From Eisenbergiella tayi (GTDB taxonomy: Bacteria > Bacillota > Clostridia > Lachnospirales > Lachnospiraceae): a stretch of DNA of 64,000 nt. The DNA lies in NCBI RefSeq assembly GCF_001881565.1, contig NZ_MPDJ01000001.1, forward strand, positions 776,953-840,952. Direction: 5' to 3'. The position numbers were made by a program, and so were the translations under genes. Position 1 is the first letter of the stretch. Each line of letters starts with the position of its first letter. The notes below the pieces were generated by a model. That model was not told the origin of the DNA and did no database searches. It worked only from the letters and a program-made list of their open reading frames with translations. Shown one piece after another: positions 36,336 through 45,305 of the stretch.

Positions 36336-37490
36336 TTATATTTCCTCAAATATCTTTTCAAGTTGTAATACTTTATCCTCAGTTCGAAAATGCTCCATTA
36401 CAAATCTTTTCATCTTTTTCCCATTCTCTATACATAAATCTTTATCAACACAAAGACGTTTCATAGCTTCCGCCATTTCTATCTCATCTTTAACAACAAG
36501 ACAGCCATCCAAGTTTCTGGCACACCCCACATCGGTAGATATTGCTGCAAGTCCTTTAGCACCAGCTTCACACAATACTAAAGAAAAGGATTCCCAATCA
36601 CTACCTAAAACAAATATATCACTATTATCATAAAGCTGATATACTTCATTTCGCGACAATCCATATAAAATATCCACATCACGAAATCCCATCGAATCTA
36701 ACTTCTTTTTTTCTTGTATGAGTTTTTCCATATATTGATTAGGGCTACTGCCGCAAAATATCAATTTAGCATTATTTAACGATGTCATATAAAAAGCTTT
36801 TAATATTCTTAGTTGATTCTTATTTTGATTATAATTTGCCACATTTAAAAAAACAGTTTTTTTTATGTTTTTGCTTCTCATCTTTTCTTTAAAACACTGA
36901 TCCTCTACAGCATTTTCTAAAATCCTATAATTCGTCAAGTTATATTTAATACCATATTTATAATCACTTCCCTTATTCGATATATAAATAATAGAATCTA
37001 TTTTTTTCATAAATTTTTGAGCACTTAAGTAATACCACTTCCAATAAAAATGATTTTTCAAAGATGTTATTTGCCAATATCTAATATCTTTCCAAACAGG
37101 ATACTTATCCAATACTCCACTATATTTCAAGCCACTATAGCCATGTGAAAAAAGAACTTTCTTACATTTGAATTTTGTTATTACTTTTTTCACCCAATCA
37201 AAGGCCCACGTTTGAGTACACACAATCACTAATATATCAGGTTTAAAGCTATCAATAAATTCAAAATATCCTTTTCTATCTCCATTATATTTCATGCCTT
37301 GCTTTCTAATGTCAAGCCGATGTATTTCTACACCTTTGAACGTATCAAATGCTTTATATTTTCCCTTGTCTTCAGTGACTACTGCTATATAATGTCCTCT
37401 ATTCGCTAATCCTTCAGACAAATATCTGGTAACAATTGTTACTCCATCTTTTTCAGGATAATATGAATGAACAGCAAACAATATTTTCAT
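36336..37490 (-). CDS. GT4 family glycosyltransferase
   Basis: 384 residues, GT-B fold. N-terminal domain: HSYYPEKDGVTIVTRYLSEG; C-terminal donor domain: FLNVANYNQNKNQLRILKAF, IFCGSSPNQY, YGLSRNEVYQLYDNSDIFVLGS, and the glutamate motif ESFSLVLCEAGAKG. Retaining enzymes of this type add sugars in the cytoplasm to lipid-linked intermediates. Its ATG shares one base with the stop of the GT8 gene upstream (TAATG), so the two are coupled. Specificity unknown. Confidence 0.88.
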   Translation of the reverse strand: MKILFAVHSYYPEKDGVTIVTRYLSEGLANRGHYIAVVTEDKGKYKAFDTFKGVEIHRLDIRKQGMKYNGDRKGYFEFIDSFKPDILVIVCTQTWAFDWVKKVITKFKCKKVLFSHGYSGLKYSGVLDKYPVWKDIRYWQITSLKNHFYWKWYYLSAQKFMKKIDSIIYISNKGSDYKYGIKYNLTNYRILENAVEDQCFKEKMRSKNIKKTVFLNVANYNQNKNQLRILKAFYMTSLNNAKLIFCGSSPNQYMEKLIQEKKKLDSMGFRDVDILYGLSRNEVYQLYDNSDIFVLGSDWESFSLVLCEAGAKGLAAISTDVGCARNLDGCLVVKDEIEMAEAMKRLCVDKDLCIENGKKMKRFVMEHFRTEDKVLQLEKIFEEI

Positions 37491-38578
37491 TACCTATGCC
37501 CCTTTTTTCTACTCCACAATATACTAACTTGTCTTAATAGAATCGTAATGCAAAATGCCAAAATCAAAGCACTATAAACTATTAGTATAGAATAAATAGG
37601 TAATTTAAATAAGATTACACTTGCACACATAAGTAAAACTCCTATAACTATAGTAATTAGCAAAATATTTCTATAGCTAATATTTTTTTCAATTTGCTTT
37701 TTTTCCAAAACTACCCTATCATATAATATCCACTGTTCCTCAAAGTACTGCTTATAATAAGGACTGTCCTTAGCCTCCTGCCACCAAAAATAATACCCAG
37801 GCATAATACTTACCGGATTCCAAGGTTTGCCATGATCTGAGCGGGAGGAAAAATGCAATAACTTACACTGCTTTTCACACTGCACAATATAGTCATATCC
37901 CCACTCCTTAATCGCCTGGCTATTTTCCTCTATACAGGATTCTTTTCCGGGAAAGTACTTGATTTTTCCTGCAAAGAGTAAGCCAAATGTTAATTCCTGC
38001 TGAGAAAAGCCAAATTTTTTATTTGCTTCTGCATTTACTTTCAGTATATCCTGCAGTGTAAAATCATTTCTTATTTTCTCAACATCATATACAGAACCGA
38101 CAAAGGTAAGAGTATCACCGCCATATTTTTTCATAAGCTCACGATGTCTCACCGGTTTATGTTCCGGTCCGGGGCATGCCGCATAACATCCATGCATATC
38201 TGCATCATACATTTCCCGTAATGATCCCATTACCAACACATCAGATTCAAGCATTATTATACGTTCTACATCATTGGGAAGAAGATCGTGAAACAACCAG
38301 TAGCATGCCAGTGTGGCAAGAGGCCAGTGATTCTTGTCTCCCAATATAATCTGTTTTTCCGCCACCTTTTCATCAAAGTGTAATATTATAATCCGATGTC
38401 CCAACTCTCCCGCAAGGTTTCTTTCATTTATTACATCGTTTTCTTCCAGATCCTCAGAAACAATATAAAGATATACCTCTGAATCCGTATTTTTTTCAAA
38501 TAAAGATTTAATTGCCACATACGCATATTTTAAATTTTTTTTAGATGTTGTAATATAAACATTCATTCTGGGTTTCAT
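37490..38578 (-). CDS. GT8 family glycosyltransferase with C-terminal membrane helices
   Basis: 362 residues. GT8 features: MNVYITTSKKNLKYAYVAIKS, the DxD-type metal site in MLESDVLVMGSL, HKPVRH, and LLHFSSRSDHGKPW with the terminal HxxxxxGKPW motif. After residue ~305 come two helices and a basic tail, so it is probably anchored at the inner face. The ATG at 38578 has AGAAGGAT six bases upstream, better than that ten codons earlier. Typical GT8 enzymes are retaining galactosyl- or glucosyltransferases. It is linked by TAATG to the GT4 downstream. Confidence 0.88.
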   Translation of the reverse strand: MKPRMNVYITTSKKNLKYAYVAIKSLFEKNTDSEVYLYIVSEDLEENDVINERNLAGELGHRIIILHFDEKVAEKQIILGDKNHWPLATLACYWLFHDLLPNDVERIIMLESDVLVMGSLREMYDADMHGCYAACPGPEHKPVRHRELMKKYGGDTLTFVGSVYDVEKIRNDFTLQDILKVNAEANKKFGFSQQELTFGLLFAGKIKYFPGKESCIEENSQAIKEWGYDYIVQCEKQCKLLHFSSRSDHGKPWNPVSIMPGYYFWWQEAKDSPYYKQYFEEQWILYDRVVLEKKQIEKNISYRNILLITIVIGVLLMCASVILFKLPIYSILIVYSALILAFCITILLRQVSILWSRKKGHR

Positions 38579-38611
38579 AAGTATATCCTTCTGAATTAAC
38601 CGGTGCATTAC

Positions 38612-39130
38612 TTATATTCCGGCGCCATATATTTTTGCAATTATATCGTTCCACTGTCCCCTGATTCTTAAAATATGGGAGATAATATCTCGGACCGCTC
38701 CATATCCGCCTTTTACAGTGGATACATAATCCGCCACACTTTTTACTTCTTCACAGGCATCTGCCGGACAGCCTACAAACCCTGCGAAACGCATACCGGA
38801 AAGGTCGTTCAAATCATCTCCCAAATATCCTATTTCATCTTGCCTTAGCTTTTCTTTTTCAATAAAATTCTTTAAATATACTTCTTTATCTTTTATATTT
38901 TGTACTATATAATCAACTTTTAATTCTGTCATTCGTCTGGATACAGCTTCGCACTGTCTGCCGGTCAGCACCATTATTTTCATATTAGCTTCCCTGGCGG
39001 CAAAAAAACCGGCAGCATCCTTAGTACAAAACTTTTTATACTCATTACCATGTTCATCATAATAGATTCCCGCATCCGTCATAGTACCGTCAACATCTAT
39101 TATAAGAAAATTAATTTTATTATAATCCAT
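38612..39130 (-). CDS. KdsC-like HAD phosphatase
   Basis: 172 residues: IIDVDGTMTDAG (Asp12, Asp14), VLTGRQ, KEVYLKNF and GYLGDDLNDLSGM with VGCPADACEEVK. This is the pattern of KDO-8-phosphate phosphatase and of the phosphatase domain fused to some CMP-sialate synthetases. Relatives form tetramers and remove the phosphate from an ulosonic-acid phosphate. Directly upstream are an aldolase and a CMP-sugar cytidylyltransferase, so it probably acts between them on an acid-sugar phosphate. No KdsA or NeuB synthase is present. Confidence 0.88.
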   Translation of the reverse strand: MDYNKINFLIIDVDGTMTDAGIYYDEHGNEYKKFCTKDAAGFFAAREANMKIMVLTGRQCEAVSRRMTELKVDYIVQNIKDKEVYLKNFIEKEKLRQDEIGYLGDDLNDLSGMRFAGFVGCPADACEEVKSVADYVSTVKGGYGAVRDIISHILRIRGQWNDIIAKIYGAGI

Positions 39131-39147
39131 CTATCCCCTTCCTTTTC

Positions 39148-40722
39148 CTACTCATACTTTGAAGGAGTAAGAAAGATAAGATTCATCATACTATCTTTTA
39201 GATCGTCCACATATTTCTTGATTCTTACATTTTCTTCTTTACCTTTTGTGTGGATGCTGACCATATAGGTATCTATATAGTTATTCCCGGCCTCATCATA
39301 GCCATCAAATCCTGCAATATAAATATCCTGTATTCCACATTTACGCAAAAGCTTTATCAACATAATAGTACAATTATCACATCGTCCGTTATCATCAATA
39401 CTTAAATCAGAATAATTAACTATAAATTCTGCTTTTCTTCCTTCTTCCAACAAATTAGACGAAATGATACACTTCTTTTCATCAATCTGTTCTTTCCACG
39501 CATCATACCTTCTTGCATTGGAAAAGAAAGCAAAATCAATTTTATAATTTATTGGTATAAAATTAGCCGAAATAATAACATTTTCCCCGGAATTGATAAA
39601 TTTATGAATATCATCTTTATAACTGCTCAGGCTTGACCCAGGCGCTAAAACAATTATCCTTTTTTTATCCAATTTTTTCTTTAAAACATTTATTGTATCT
39701 GAGTCATCAACAATATTGCTCTGGAAATCCAAATATATCTTTTCTATATAAGTTTCATCATATACCGTCTTTTTATTCGTTTCTATTTGAGAAAGAATCT
39801 GATTAATCTGTTTTGCATTCAGACGTCCCTTTTCCAGCAAATATTCCGCATAATTTCTATGAAGATTATATTTTGCAGAGAGGGCATATGCAATATTATA
39901 GCCCCATGGTTCTATTTCTTTAAAATGTACGATATGTTCATCAATTCCATCCAATACAGGATTTACATTATAATGCCCTTCTTGTTTCCTGTTCATATAA
40001 TCCATAATCAGTTCCATGCAAAGATTACCCGGAGCTCTTCCCATGCCAAACATTGATGCGTCAATTACACTTTTACGATTACCCGACTGTAATTCAATAT
40101 ACTCCTGAGCCAGTGCATATGACTGTGCAAGATTTTCATGCAGATGAAGCCCAATAATTATATCCTTGTTTAAATTGTGTTCTACCAGGGAATATATTCT
40201 CAATAAGTCTTCTTTCATCATTGATCCAAATGTATCTACGATAGAAAATGCATAAGGCTTAATCTGATTTACCTTATCAATAATCTGAAGAAGCTGTGCA
40301 TCCGTATATCCCATTATATTTATCGGATTGCAAAACACCTGATATCCCTTTTCCTTTACACTCTTAACAAAAGCCAGTCCCTCATCGATATCATAATCAT
40401 GAAATGTCACTCTGACTGCATCAATCGTATCTCCATCATAGTCTTCCAATTTTTCCACATCATATTTATTATGCAGAGCCATTGCCGTAAATTTTGTATT
40501 ACCGCGCTTATCCGGTAAAATTGGTATCATCTCACTGCAATTGTTGAATACCGCCTTGTCGGCATTATATTCACAATTGCGCAAAAATCCAACCTCCACA
40601 TAATCGACCTGTGCTTCAATCAATTTACGGATAAGACTTCGAATTGTCTGAAATCCAAAATTCCAATCATTTATATAACCGCCGTCACGCAAAGTGCAAT
40701 CCAATAATTTTATCTGGGACAT
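39148..40722 (-). CDS. DRE-TIM aldolase fused to a DUF115/MptE-like Rossmann domain
   Basis: 524 residues. The N-terminal ~300 form a DRE-TIM metallolyase: LLDCTLRDGGYIND (Asp8, Arg12, Asp13), VEVGFLRN, the metal-binding HLHEN, and FGMGRAPGN, closest to HMG-CoA-lyase/4-hydroxy-2-oxovalerate-aldolase types. The C-terminal ~180 begin KKRIIVLAPGSSLSSYKDDI and include DFAFFSNARRYDAW and IYIAGFDGYDE, resembling DUF115/MptE and, more distantly, GT42 sialyltransferases. Between a CMP-sugar cytidylyltransferase and a KdsC-like phosphatase, it is the candidate carbon-carbon bond-forming step for an ulosonic-type sugar. ATAGGAGAT precedes the ATG. Function is inferred. Confidence 0.78.
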   Translation of the reverse strand: MSQIKLLDCTLRDGGYINDWNFGFQTIRSLIRKLIEAQVDYVEVGFLRNCEYNADKAVFNNCSEMIPILPDKRGNTKFTAMALHNKYDVEKLEDYDGDTIDAVRVTFHDYDIDEGLAFVKSVKEKGYQVFCNPINIMGYTDAQLLQIIDKVNQIKPYAFSIVDTFGSMMKEDLLRIYSLVEHNLNKDIIIGLHLHENLAQSYALAQEYIELQSGNRKSVIDASMFGMGRAPGNLCMELIMDYMNRKQEGHYNVNPVLDGIDEHIVHFKEIEPWGYNIAYALSAKYNLHRNYAEYLLEKGRLNAKQINQILSQIETNKKTVYDETYIEKIYLDFQSNIVDDSDTINVLKKKLDKKRIIVLAPGSSLSSYKDDIHKFINSGENVIISANFIPINYKIDFAFFSNARRYDAWKEQIDEKKCIISSNLLEEGRKAEFIVNYSDLSIDDNGRCDNCTIMLIKLLRKCGIQDIYIAGFDGYDEAGNNYIDTYMVSIHTKGKEENVRIKKYVDDLKDSMMNLIFLTPSKYE

Positions 40723-40733
40723 TTTGTTATCTC

Positions 40734-41411
40734 CTATATTTCTTCGCCTTCATTCATCTGATACATTGCCTTCGCAGATACATAATCGTAGACATCATCA
40801 ATATCCGCTGCTTCCCGCTTATTAACAATCAACTTATATGCTTTGGGGCCATAGTTATAATGCCATTCGATTATTTTATCTTTAGGCGCAAGATTTATTC
40901 CATTTGTAAAATGATACAACATTGGTAATTGTTCTGAGTTTTTATGTTCAAGTCCCATTTTGAAATTTACAGGTCCATTATCATCCATCAAATATGTCTG
41001 AAATGGGCAGCATGTTATCAGGGAATCATAGCCTTCATTCAACTTTTCAAAATACGTCGCTATCGCCTTTCTGTAAAGATACGGCTCGACAAGCGGTGAC
41101 GTGGCACATGCCCACATGATATGTTCGTTGGGAACTTCCTTACAGATAAACTCCAAAAACATACCGAAAGGTACAGACTCATTTGCATATTTTTCAGGAC
41201 GTTTCATTGCTGTAACACCTTCCTCTTCTGCCATTTTAAGCATAATGTCAGAGTCAGATGAGACAATAATATCTGTTATTTCCTCTACCTGCTTAAGCTG
41301 CCTTAATTTATGAATTAGAAGATTGGTTTCCCCGAAGGGCAAAATATTCTTATTGGGAAGGCGGGTACTGTTTCCTTTTACCGGAACAATTGCTGTTATT
41401 GTTTTTTTCAT
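40734..41411 (-). CDS. CMP-sugar cytidylyltransferase (NeuA/KdsB-like)
   Basis: 225 residues. The N-terminal IVPVKGNSTRLPNKNILPF is the CTP-binding motif of acylneuraminate/KDO cytidylyltransferases; IIVSSDSDIMLKMAEEEG, MWACATSPLVEPYLY and a late DIDDVYDY agree. It would turn a 2-keto-3-deoxy-acid sugar into its CMP derivative. The ATG at 41411 has GGAGG seven bases upstream; an ATG five codons earlier overlaps the stop of the gene before. It precedes the aldolase by 11 bases. Which acid sugar it uses is unknown since neither NeuB nor KdsA is present. Confidence 0.9.
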   Translation of the reverse strand: MKKTITAIVPVKGNSTRLPNKNILPFGETNLLIHKLRQLKQVEEITDIIVSSDSDIMLKMAEEEGVTAMKRPEKYANESVPFGMFLEFICKEVPNEHIMWACATSPLVEPYLYRKAIATYFEKLNEGYDSLITCCPFQTYLMDDNGPVNFKMGLEHKNSEQLPMLYHFTNGINLAPKDKIIEWHYNYGPKAYKLIVNKREAADIDDVYDYVSAKAMYQMNEGEEI

Positions 41412-41425
41412 GACGTTATCCTCCA

Positions 41426-42814
41426 TTATAAATCTTTATTATCCAACTGCTCTGCAATTCTGTTAACTATACTTTGTACTTCTATATCATTAGTTTGCTC
41501 AAAAGCTAAGTTCCTGGCTGTATCTTCTATTTTTCTGTGAGCGTCTCGCATTGGTTGTAATAACTTCCATTGTATTTTTTCGTTATTAAGCAGTTTTAAA
41601 TATATGTTATATAAACAACCTAACTTGGAAACCTGATGAATAATACGGGTACCTACTCCCTGCTTTACCCTGTAATTATTAAGACTTTCTTTTGTTAATG
41701 TATAATATGGATTACTTAGAACTTCTTCAGCCATATCGGCAAACTTAACATAACTTGGTTTTTCCCAATCTATCGAATAGACAGTATCGATCAACTCCTC
41801 TTTAATCGGGAATTTCCCTCCCACTTCAAAAATACTTTTTTCAAAAGCCTCAAAAGTCTTTATTTTATCAGCCCCATTAATCATCTCCAACTCATAATCC
41901 TCAGAAGGTTCTATCGGGAATATCATATAACACATTTTTCGGGCAAGAAAAGCTTCAACAAATGTAGAACTATTGCCTGTATAAACTTTATCACTGATAA
42001 CAATCCATTGTTTAATTGATTTATCACCAATAACCCGAAAATTGTCAAGCTTCTTTTCCAGCTTTTCTGCCTGATAGCTAATTTCAGCAGGATGGGGTCT
42101 GTAAATAAACACAATATCTTTTCTGCTCTCACAGATTTTGCTAATCCATTCTAAAATAATCGCCTTTGACTTAAGCATATATTCAAAATAATACTGTCTC
42201 CATCCCTCACCAAAACGTGTACACATTTTGTTTAAATAACTTTCATCTAAAGTATCTGAGAAGAAGGGAGATGCGAATAAATAGATTTTTTTATTTACGT
42301 CAATATCATATTGCTGCAAAAGTTCTTCCTTGGATAGATAATAGCCTCTAAGCTCATCCCGCAGGAAATCCATACCCACATGTCCGATTACCTTAACTTT
42401 TTTAGGATCCATACCAACAACATCAAGCATCCTGCGTCTATTCGCTTCTCCCCAGGAAACCCTTACTACTTCTTTTCCAATGCCGGAATAATTTTTAAAC
42501 GCGTTTGAATTTTTTTCATCCATGGGATAAATAATATTTTCCCACTGTAAATCTATAGCTTTCTCAAATTTGACATACCTCTTAGTATGCCATTCCATAG
42601 TATCATTTCCATAACATGCCATCATAACTATAACTTTTGCATGATAGATAGGTTTTACAGCCTTGGCTGCTTTCTCATCTTCAATATGAATAATATGTGT
42701 ACGATATCCCCGCCTATCCAATTCATATTTCATCAAGCAAATATTTTCAAGTTCTCTGACTTTATGTTCATAAATAAATAAATAATCCAATTCTATCGGC
42801 TTTTTCCCACTCAT
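41426..42814 (-). CDS. Surface-carbohydrate biosynthesis protein, GT-B-like (candidate ulosonate transferase)
   Basis: 462 residues. It reads like a GT-B enzyme of the capsule/CDP-glycerol-transferase-like type: MKYELDRRGYRTHIIHIE, VRVSWGEANRRRML, FIYRPHPAE, DKVYTGNSSTFVEAFLARK. The RPHP and SSTxxEA pair are conserved among such enzymes and in bacterial beta-KDO and sialyl-type transferases. The last ~60 residues are helical and charged. The stop overlaps the next gene (TAATG), which holds that gene's ribosome-binding site. The position suggests it uses the CMP-sugar made by the three genes following; this is inference. Confidence 0.65.
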   Translation of the reverse strand: MSGKKPIELDYLFIYEHKVRELENICLMKYELDRRGYRTHIIHIEDEKAAKAVKPIYHAKVIVMMACYGNDTMEWHTKRYVKFEKAIDLQWENIIYPMDEKNSNAFKNYSGIGKEVVRVSWGEANRRRMLDVVGMDPKKVKVIGHVGMDFLRDELRGYYLSKEELLQQYDIDVNKKIYLFASPFFSDTLDESYLNKMCTRFGEGWRQYYFEYMLKSKAIILEWISKICESRKDIVFIYRPHPAEISYQAEKLEKKLDNFRVIGDKSIKQWIVISDKVYTGNSSTFVEAFLARKMCYMIFPIEPSEDYELEMINGADKIKTFEAFEKSIFEVGGKFPIKEELIDTVYSIDWEKPSYVKFADMAEEVLSNPYYTLTKESLNNYRVKQGVGTRIIHQVSKLGCLYNIYLKLLNNEKIQWKLLQPMRDAHRKIEDTARNLAFEQTNDIEVQSIVNRIAEQLDNKDL

Positions 42815-42896
42815 CGACGTCGTCCTTTTTCTTTTTAATAAACCTATAATATTATAACACGGTCCTTACTTTTTTAATAGGGTGAATGTCTTGATT

Positions 42897-44135
42897 TTAT
42901 AAGCCCTCTAACTCCTGTATAAATCGGGGAACATTCTTATCTACATTAAAATTCTCTTCCCATAATTTAAAAGATGCCTGACGCATGCTTTCTTCTTTTT
43001 CCGAACCAGCATCCATTATTTCACGAATAGCTTCTGATATATCAGAAACCGAAGGATTTTCCGAAAGCAATAGTCCGTTCTTATCAATCATATATGGTAT
43101 GTCTCCCACCCTGGTTCCTATAATAGGAATCCCATAAGACATAGCTTCCATTATTGATACCGGGCACCCTCCTTCTGTGGAAGAAGTTGTAATGAACGCT
43201 GAAATTTTATTACTTTCATAAAATTCAAGAACTTCTCTATTATCTACCTTTCCCCTGAAATTATACTTTATATTTGATTTACCTTTCAATTTTTTCTCTG
43301 CAAGAGTTCTTATTTCATTCCCCTGCTCTCCATCTCCAAAATGAATCCAATATATATCAATATCATCTATTCCAGCAAGGCCTTCTATTATCAAATTTAC
43401 CCTCTTTAAAGAAATTATATTAGAGCAGCTGATAATTATCTTTTTACCGCTCTCAGTCCCTGGCTCCTGTCGTCCTGCTCTATGAACTCCCAATCTGCTG
43501 ACTCTTGTTCTATTTATATTCAAATTTGGATAGGCAGTCAAATAGTAATTTCGTGGAAGTTCTGCAGCAAAAAAAAGTCGGTTTACCCTCTGATTTATAA
43601 TGTTTTTAAAAGGCTGCCTGCCAAATGCATATCGCTCATTATACAAATCTCTTCCATGCAGCCTGGAAACTACTTTATATTTATGGTTTTTATATTTATG
43701 CTTTATGAGTGACAAAGTATATTCATCACACCAAAATGTATAAAATATTCCTTCAAACCGGGCTATATCAATATTATTATTTATAAATTTATAAAATTCT
43801 TCTGCACATGCATAAAACTCTATACTTTTCCAGGTTCTTCCAACAATATCCTTTTTCTGCTTTATGATATCAGCGAATTCCTTCCATCCACATATATCCA
43901 GCCAAAAAAGAAAAAAATATCCAATTTTTTTGAATATACTTAATTTTTGATGATAATGTAAATAATTAACATTCTTGTTTAAACCGGTCCCTATCTCATC
44001 AGAATTTGACGTTGATATCACTGATAATCTGAAATGTTCACTCAGGCTGGCAATTTCAGGTAGCACAAAAATGCTGTCGCCGCCGCCAAATCCATATGGA
44101 TAATCTTTAGTGATTAAAATCATTTCTTGTTTCAT
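42897..44135 (-). CDS. GT4 family glycosyltransferase
   Basis: 412 residues, GT-B fold: KDYPYGFGGGDSIFVLPEIA at the acceptor side; IIISCSNIISLKRVNLIIEG, YWIHFGDGEQGNEI, FRGKVDNREVLEFYESNKI and the catalytic-loop TEGGCPVSIMEAMSYGIP at the donor side. AAAGGATG precedes the ATG. Relatives include the PelF/AmsD-type enzymes that use UDP- or GDP-sugars. It is one of six GT4-type genes here; which linkage it forms cannot be read from sequence. Confidence 0.9.
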   Translation of the reverse strand: MKQEMILITKDYPYGFGGGDSIFVLPEIASLSEHFRLSVISTSNSDEIGTGLNKNVNYLHYHQKLSIFKKIGYFFLFWLDICGWKEFADIIKQKKDIVGRTWKSIEFYACAEEFYKFINNNIDIARFEGIFYTFWCDEYTLSLIKHKYKNHKYKVVSRLHGRDLYNERYAFGRQPFKNIINQRVNRLFFAAELPRNYYLTAYPNLNINRTRVSRLGVHRAGRQEPGTESGKKIIISCSNIISLKRVNLIIEGLAGIDDIDIYWIHFGDGEQGNEIRTLAEKKLKGKSNIKYNFRGKVDNREVLEFYESNKISAFITTSSTEGGCPVSIMEAMSYGIPIIGTRVGDIPYMIDKNGLLLSENPSVSDISEAIREIMDAGSEKEESMRQASFKLWEENFNVDKNVPRFIQELEGL

Positions 44136-44186
44136 GTAAAATGCATCCTTTAAACAAATCCACTTTATTTATACAGCCCCGCTTCT

Positions 44187-45305
44187 TCAAAAACCAATAT
44201 ACTCTTCAATTGGCTCCATAACATGGCACATATCTACTTTTTGTAAAGCATAGTTCCTGATTTCTTCAGTAATTCCGGCCATCCCCTGTGGAAGTTCGGA
44301 CAGCCAGTCATAAAATTCAACAATCTTATTAATATCCGCTTTATTATTATTATTAGGTAATTCCAATGAAAACTGAAAATTTTCTAATGCACGTTCTTTG
44401 CAGCCGGTTACAATAGGCATCCCTTTTGCTAAATATTCTGATACTTTTAACGTACTTATACTTTGAACACCTACTTTATACAATCCAAATGCTGCCAGCG
44501 CAATATCAGCCTGATTATATATTATGTCTAAATCCTCTCCTACCTTACGCCCACAAAAAATTATATACTTATCTAACTTCAGTTTACTGCTTAAATGTTT
44601 TAATTTTTTCAGTTCACTGCCTTCTCCTACAACATAAAAAAAAAGCTTCCGCGTTCCGCCTTTCTTATAATACTCATATAATCCTTTTATAATTCTTTCA
44701 TAACCATGTGAACGTTGCAGGTTCGCTACTGCTATCAGATTAATAACATCTGTCTTTTTATTATTCTTTCTACAAACCTTTGTAATATTTTCTACAGCAA
44801 CGCCGTTCATTGTTTTTATAGTAGGTACATTAAAGATTATATCATTATCCGAATAGGTTACAAAACGATCTATTACATCTTTTAATTGCATTCTCCAAAA
44901 TCTGTCTTTAAAATAAAAAGGCCATGTATTCCATTTAAGGAACTCATCCTTATCATAAGGATAAGTAAAAATTTCCACTACTATTTTGCACTCCGGGTAT
45001 TTTCTTTTTAGACTTCGTAAAAAATTAATATACAGTTTATCTGCAAGTATTTTTCTTATATAAACAAAATCCGGAGACTGCATCTGTTCCAGAACTTCAT
45101 CATAATTTCTTGGAATTGAGTACAGTGGCATTAGACCAATGATACGTTCTCCAATTTTTCTATTAGCAACTTTTATTTCTAATTCGCGCACATGGAAATG
45201 CCTGGATAATAACTCTATCTGATAATCTATCTTCCTCGCAACACCAATACTGCTTCTGCCTTCCGAATGAATATAATATCCATTCTTCACAATACTTTTC
45301 TTCAC
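44187..45305 (-). CDS. GT4-like glycosyltransferase
   Basis: 372 residues from a GTG at 45305. Donor-domain motifs: LIAVANLQRSHGYERIIKGL, VVGEGSELKKLKHL, FCGRKVGEDLDIIYNQADIAL, and STLKVSEYLAKGMPIVTG. The GTG overlaps the stop of the preceding GT2 (GTGA), and GGAG lies nine bases upstream; a GTG five codons earlier would fit less well. Usual GT4 residues are looser than in its neighbours, so it may be a divergent member. A run of four AAT codons lies near residue 325. Confidence 0.82.
   Translation of the reverse strand: MKKSIVKNGYYIHSEGRSSIGVARKIDYQIELLSRHFHVRELEIKVANRKIGERIIGLMPLYSIPRNYDEVLEQMQSPDFVYIRKILADKLYINFLRSLKRKYPECKIVVEIFTYPYDKDEFLKWNTWPFYFKDRFWRMQLKDVIDRFVTYSDNDIIFNVPTIKTMNGVAVENITKVCRKNNKKTDVINLIAVANLQRSHGYERIIKGLYEYYKKGGTRKLFFYVVGEGSELKKLKHLSSKLKLDKYIIFCGRKVGEDLDIIYNQADIALAAFGLYKVGVQSISTLKVSEYLAKGMPIVTGCKERALENFQFSLELPNNNNKADINKIVEFYDWLSELPQGMAGITEEIRNYALQKVDMCHVMEPIEEYIGF

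Noticed and set aside
38612..39130. The phosphatase as a true KdsC of KDO/LPS synthesis
   Set aside because: No KdsA, KdsD or lipid A/KDO transferase genes are present and the locus looks Gram-positive; a related acid-sugar phosphatase is more likely.
44341..44357. A short TTA/ATT trinucleotide repeat as a possible variable tract
   Set aside because: It only encodes a few Asn codons in frame, so changes would not shift the frame; ordinary in AT-rich coding DNA.
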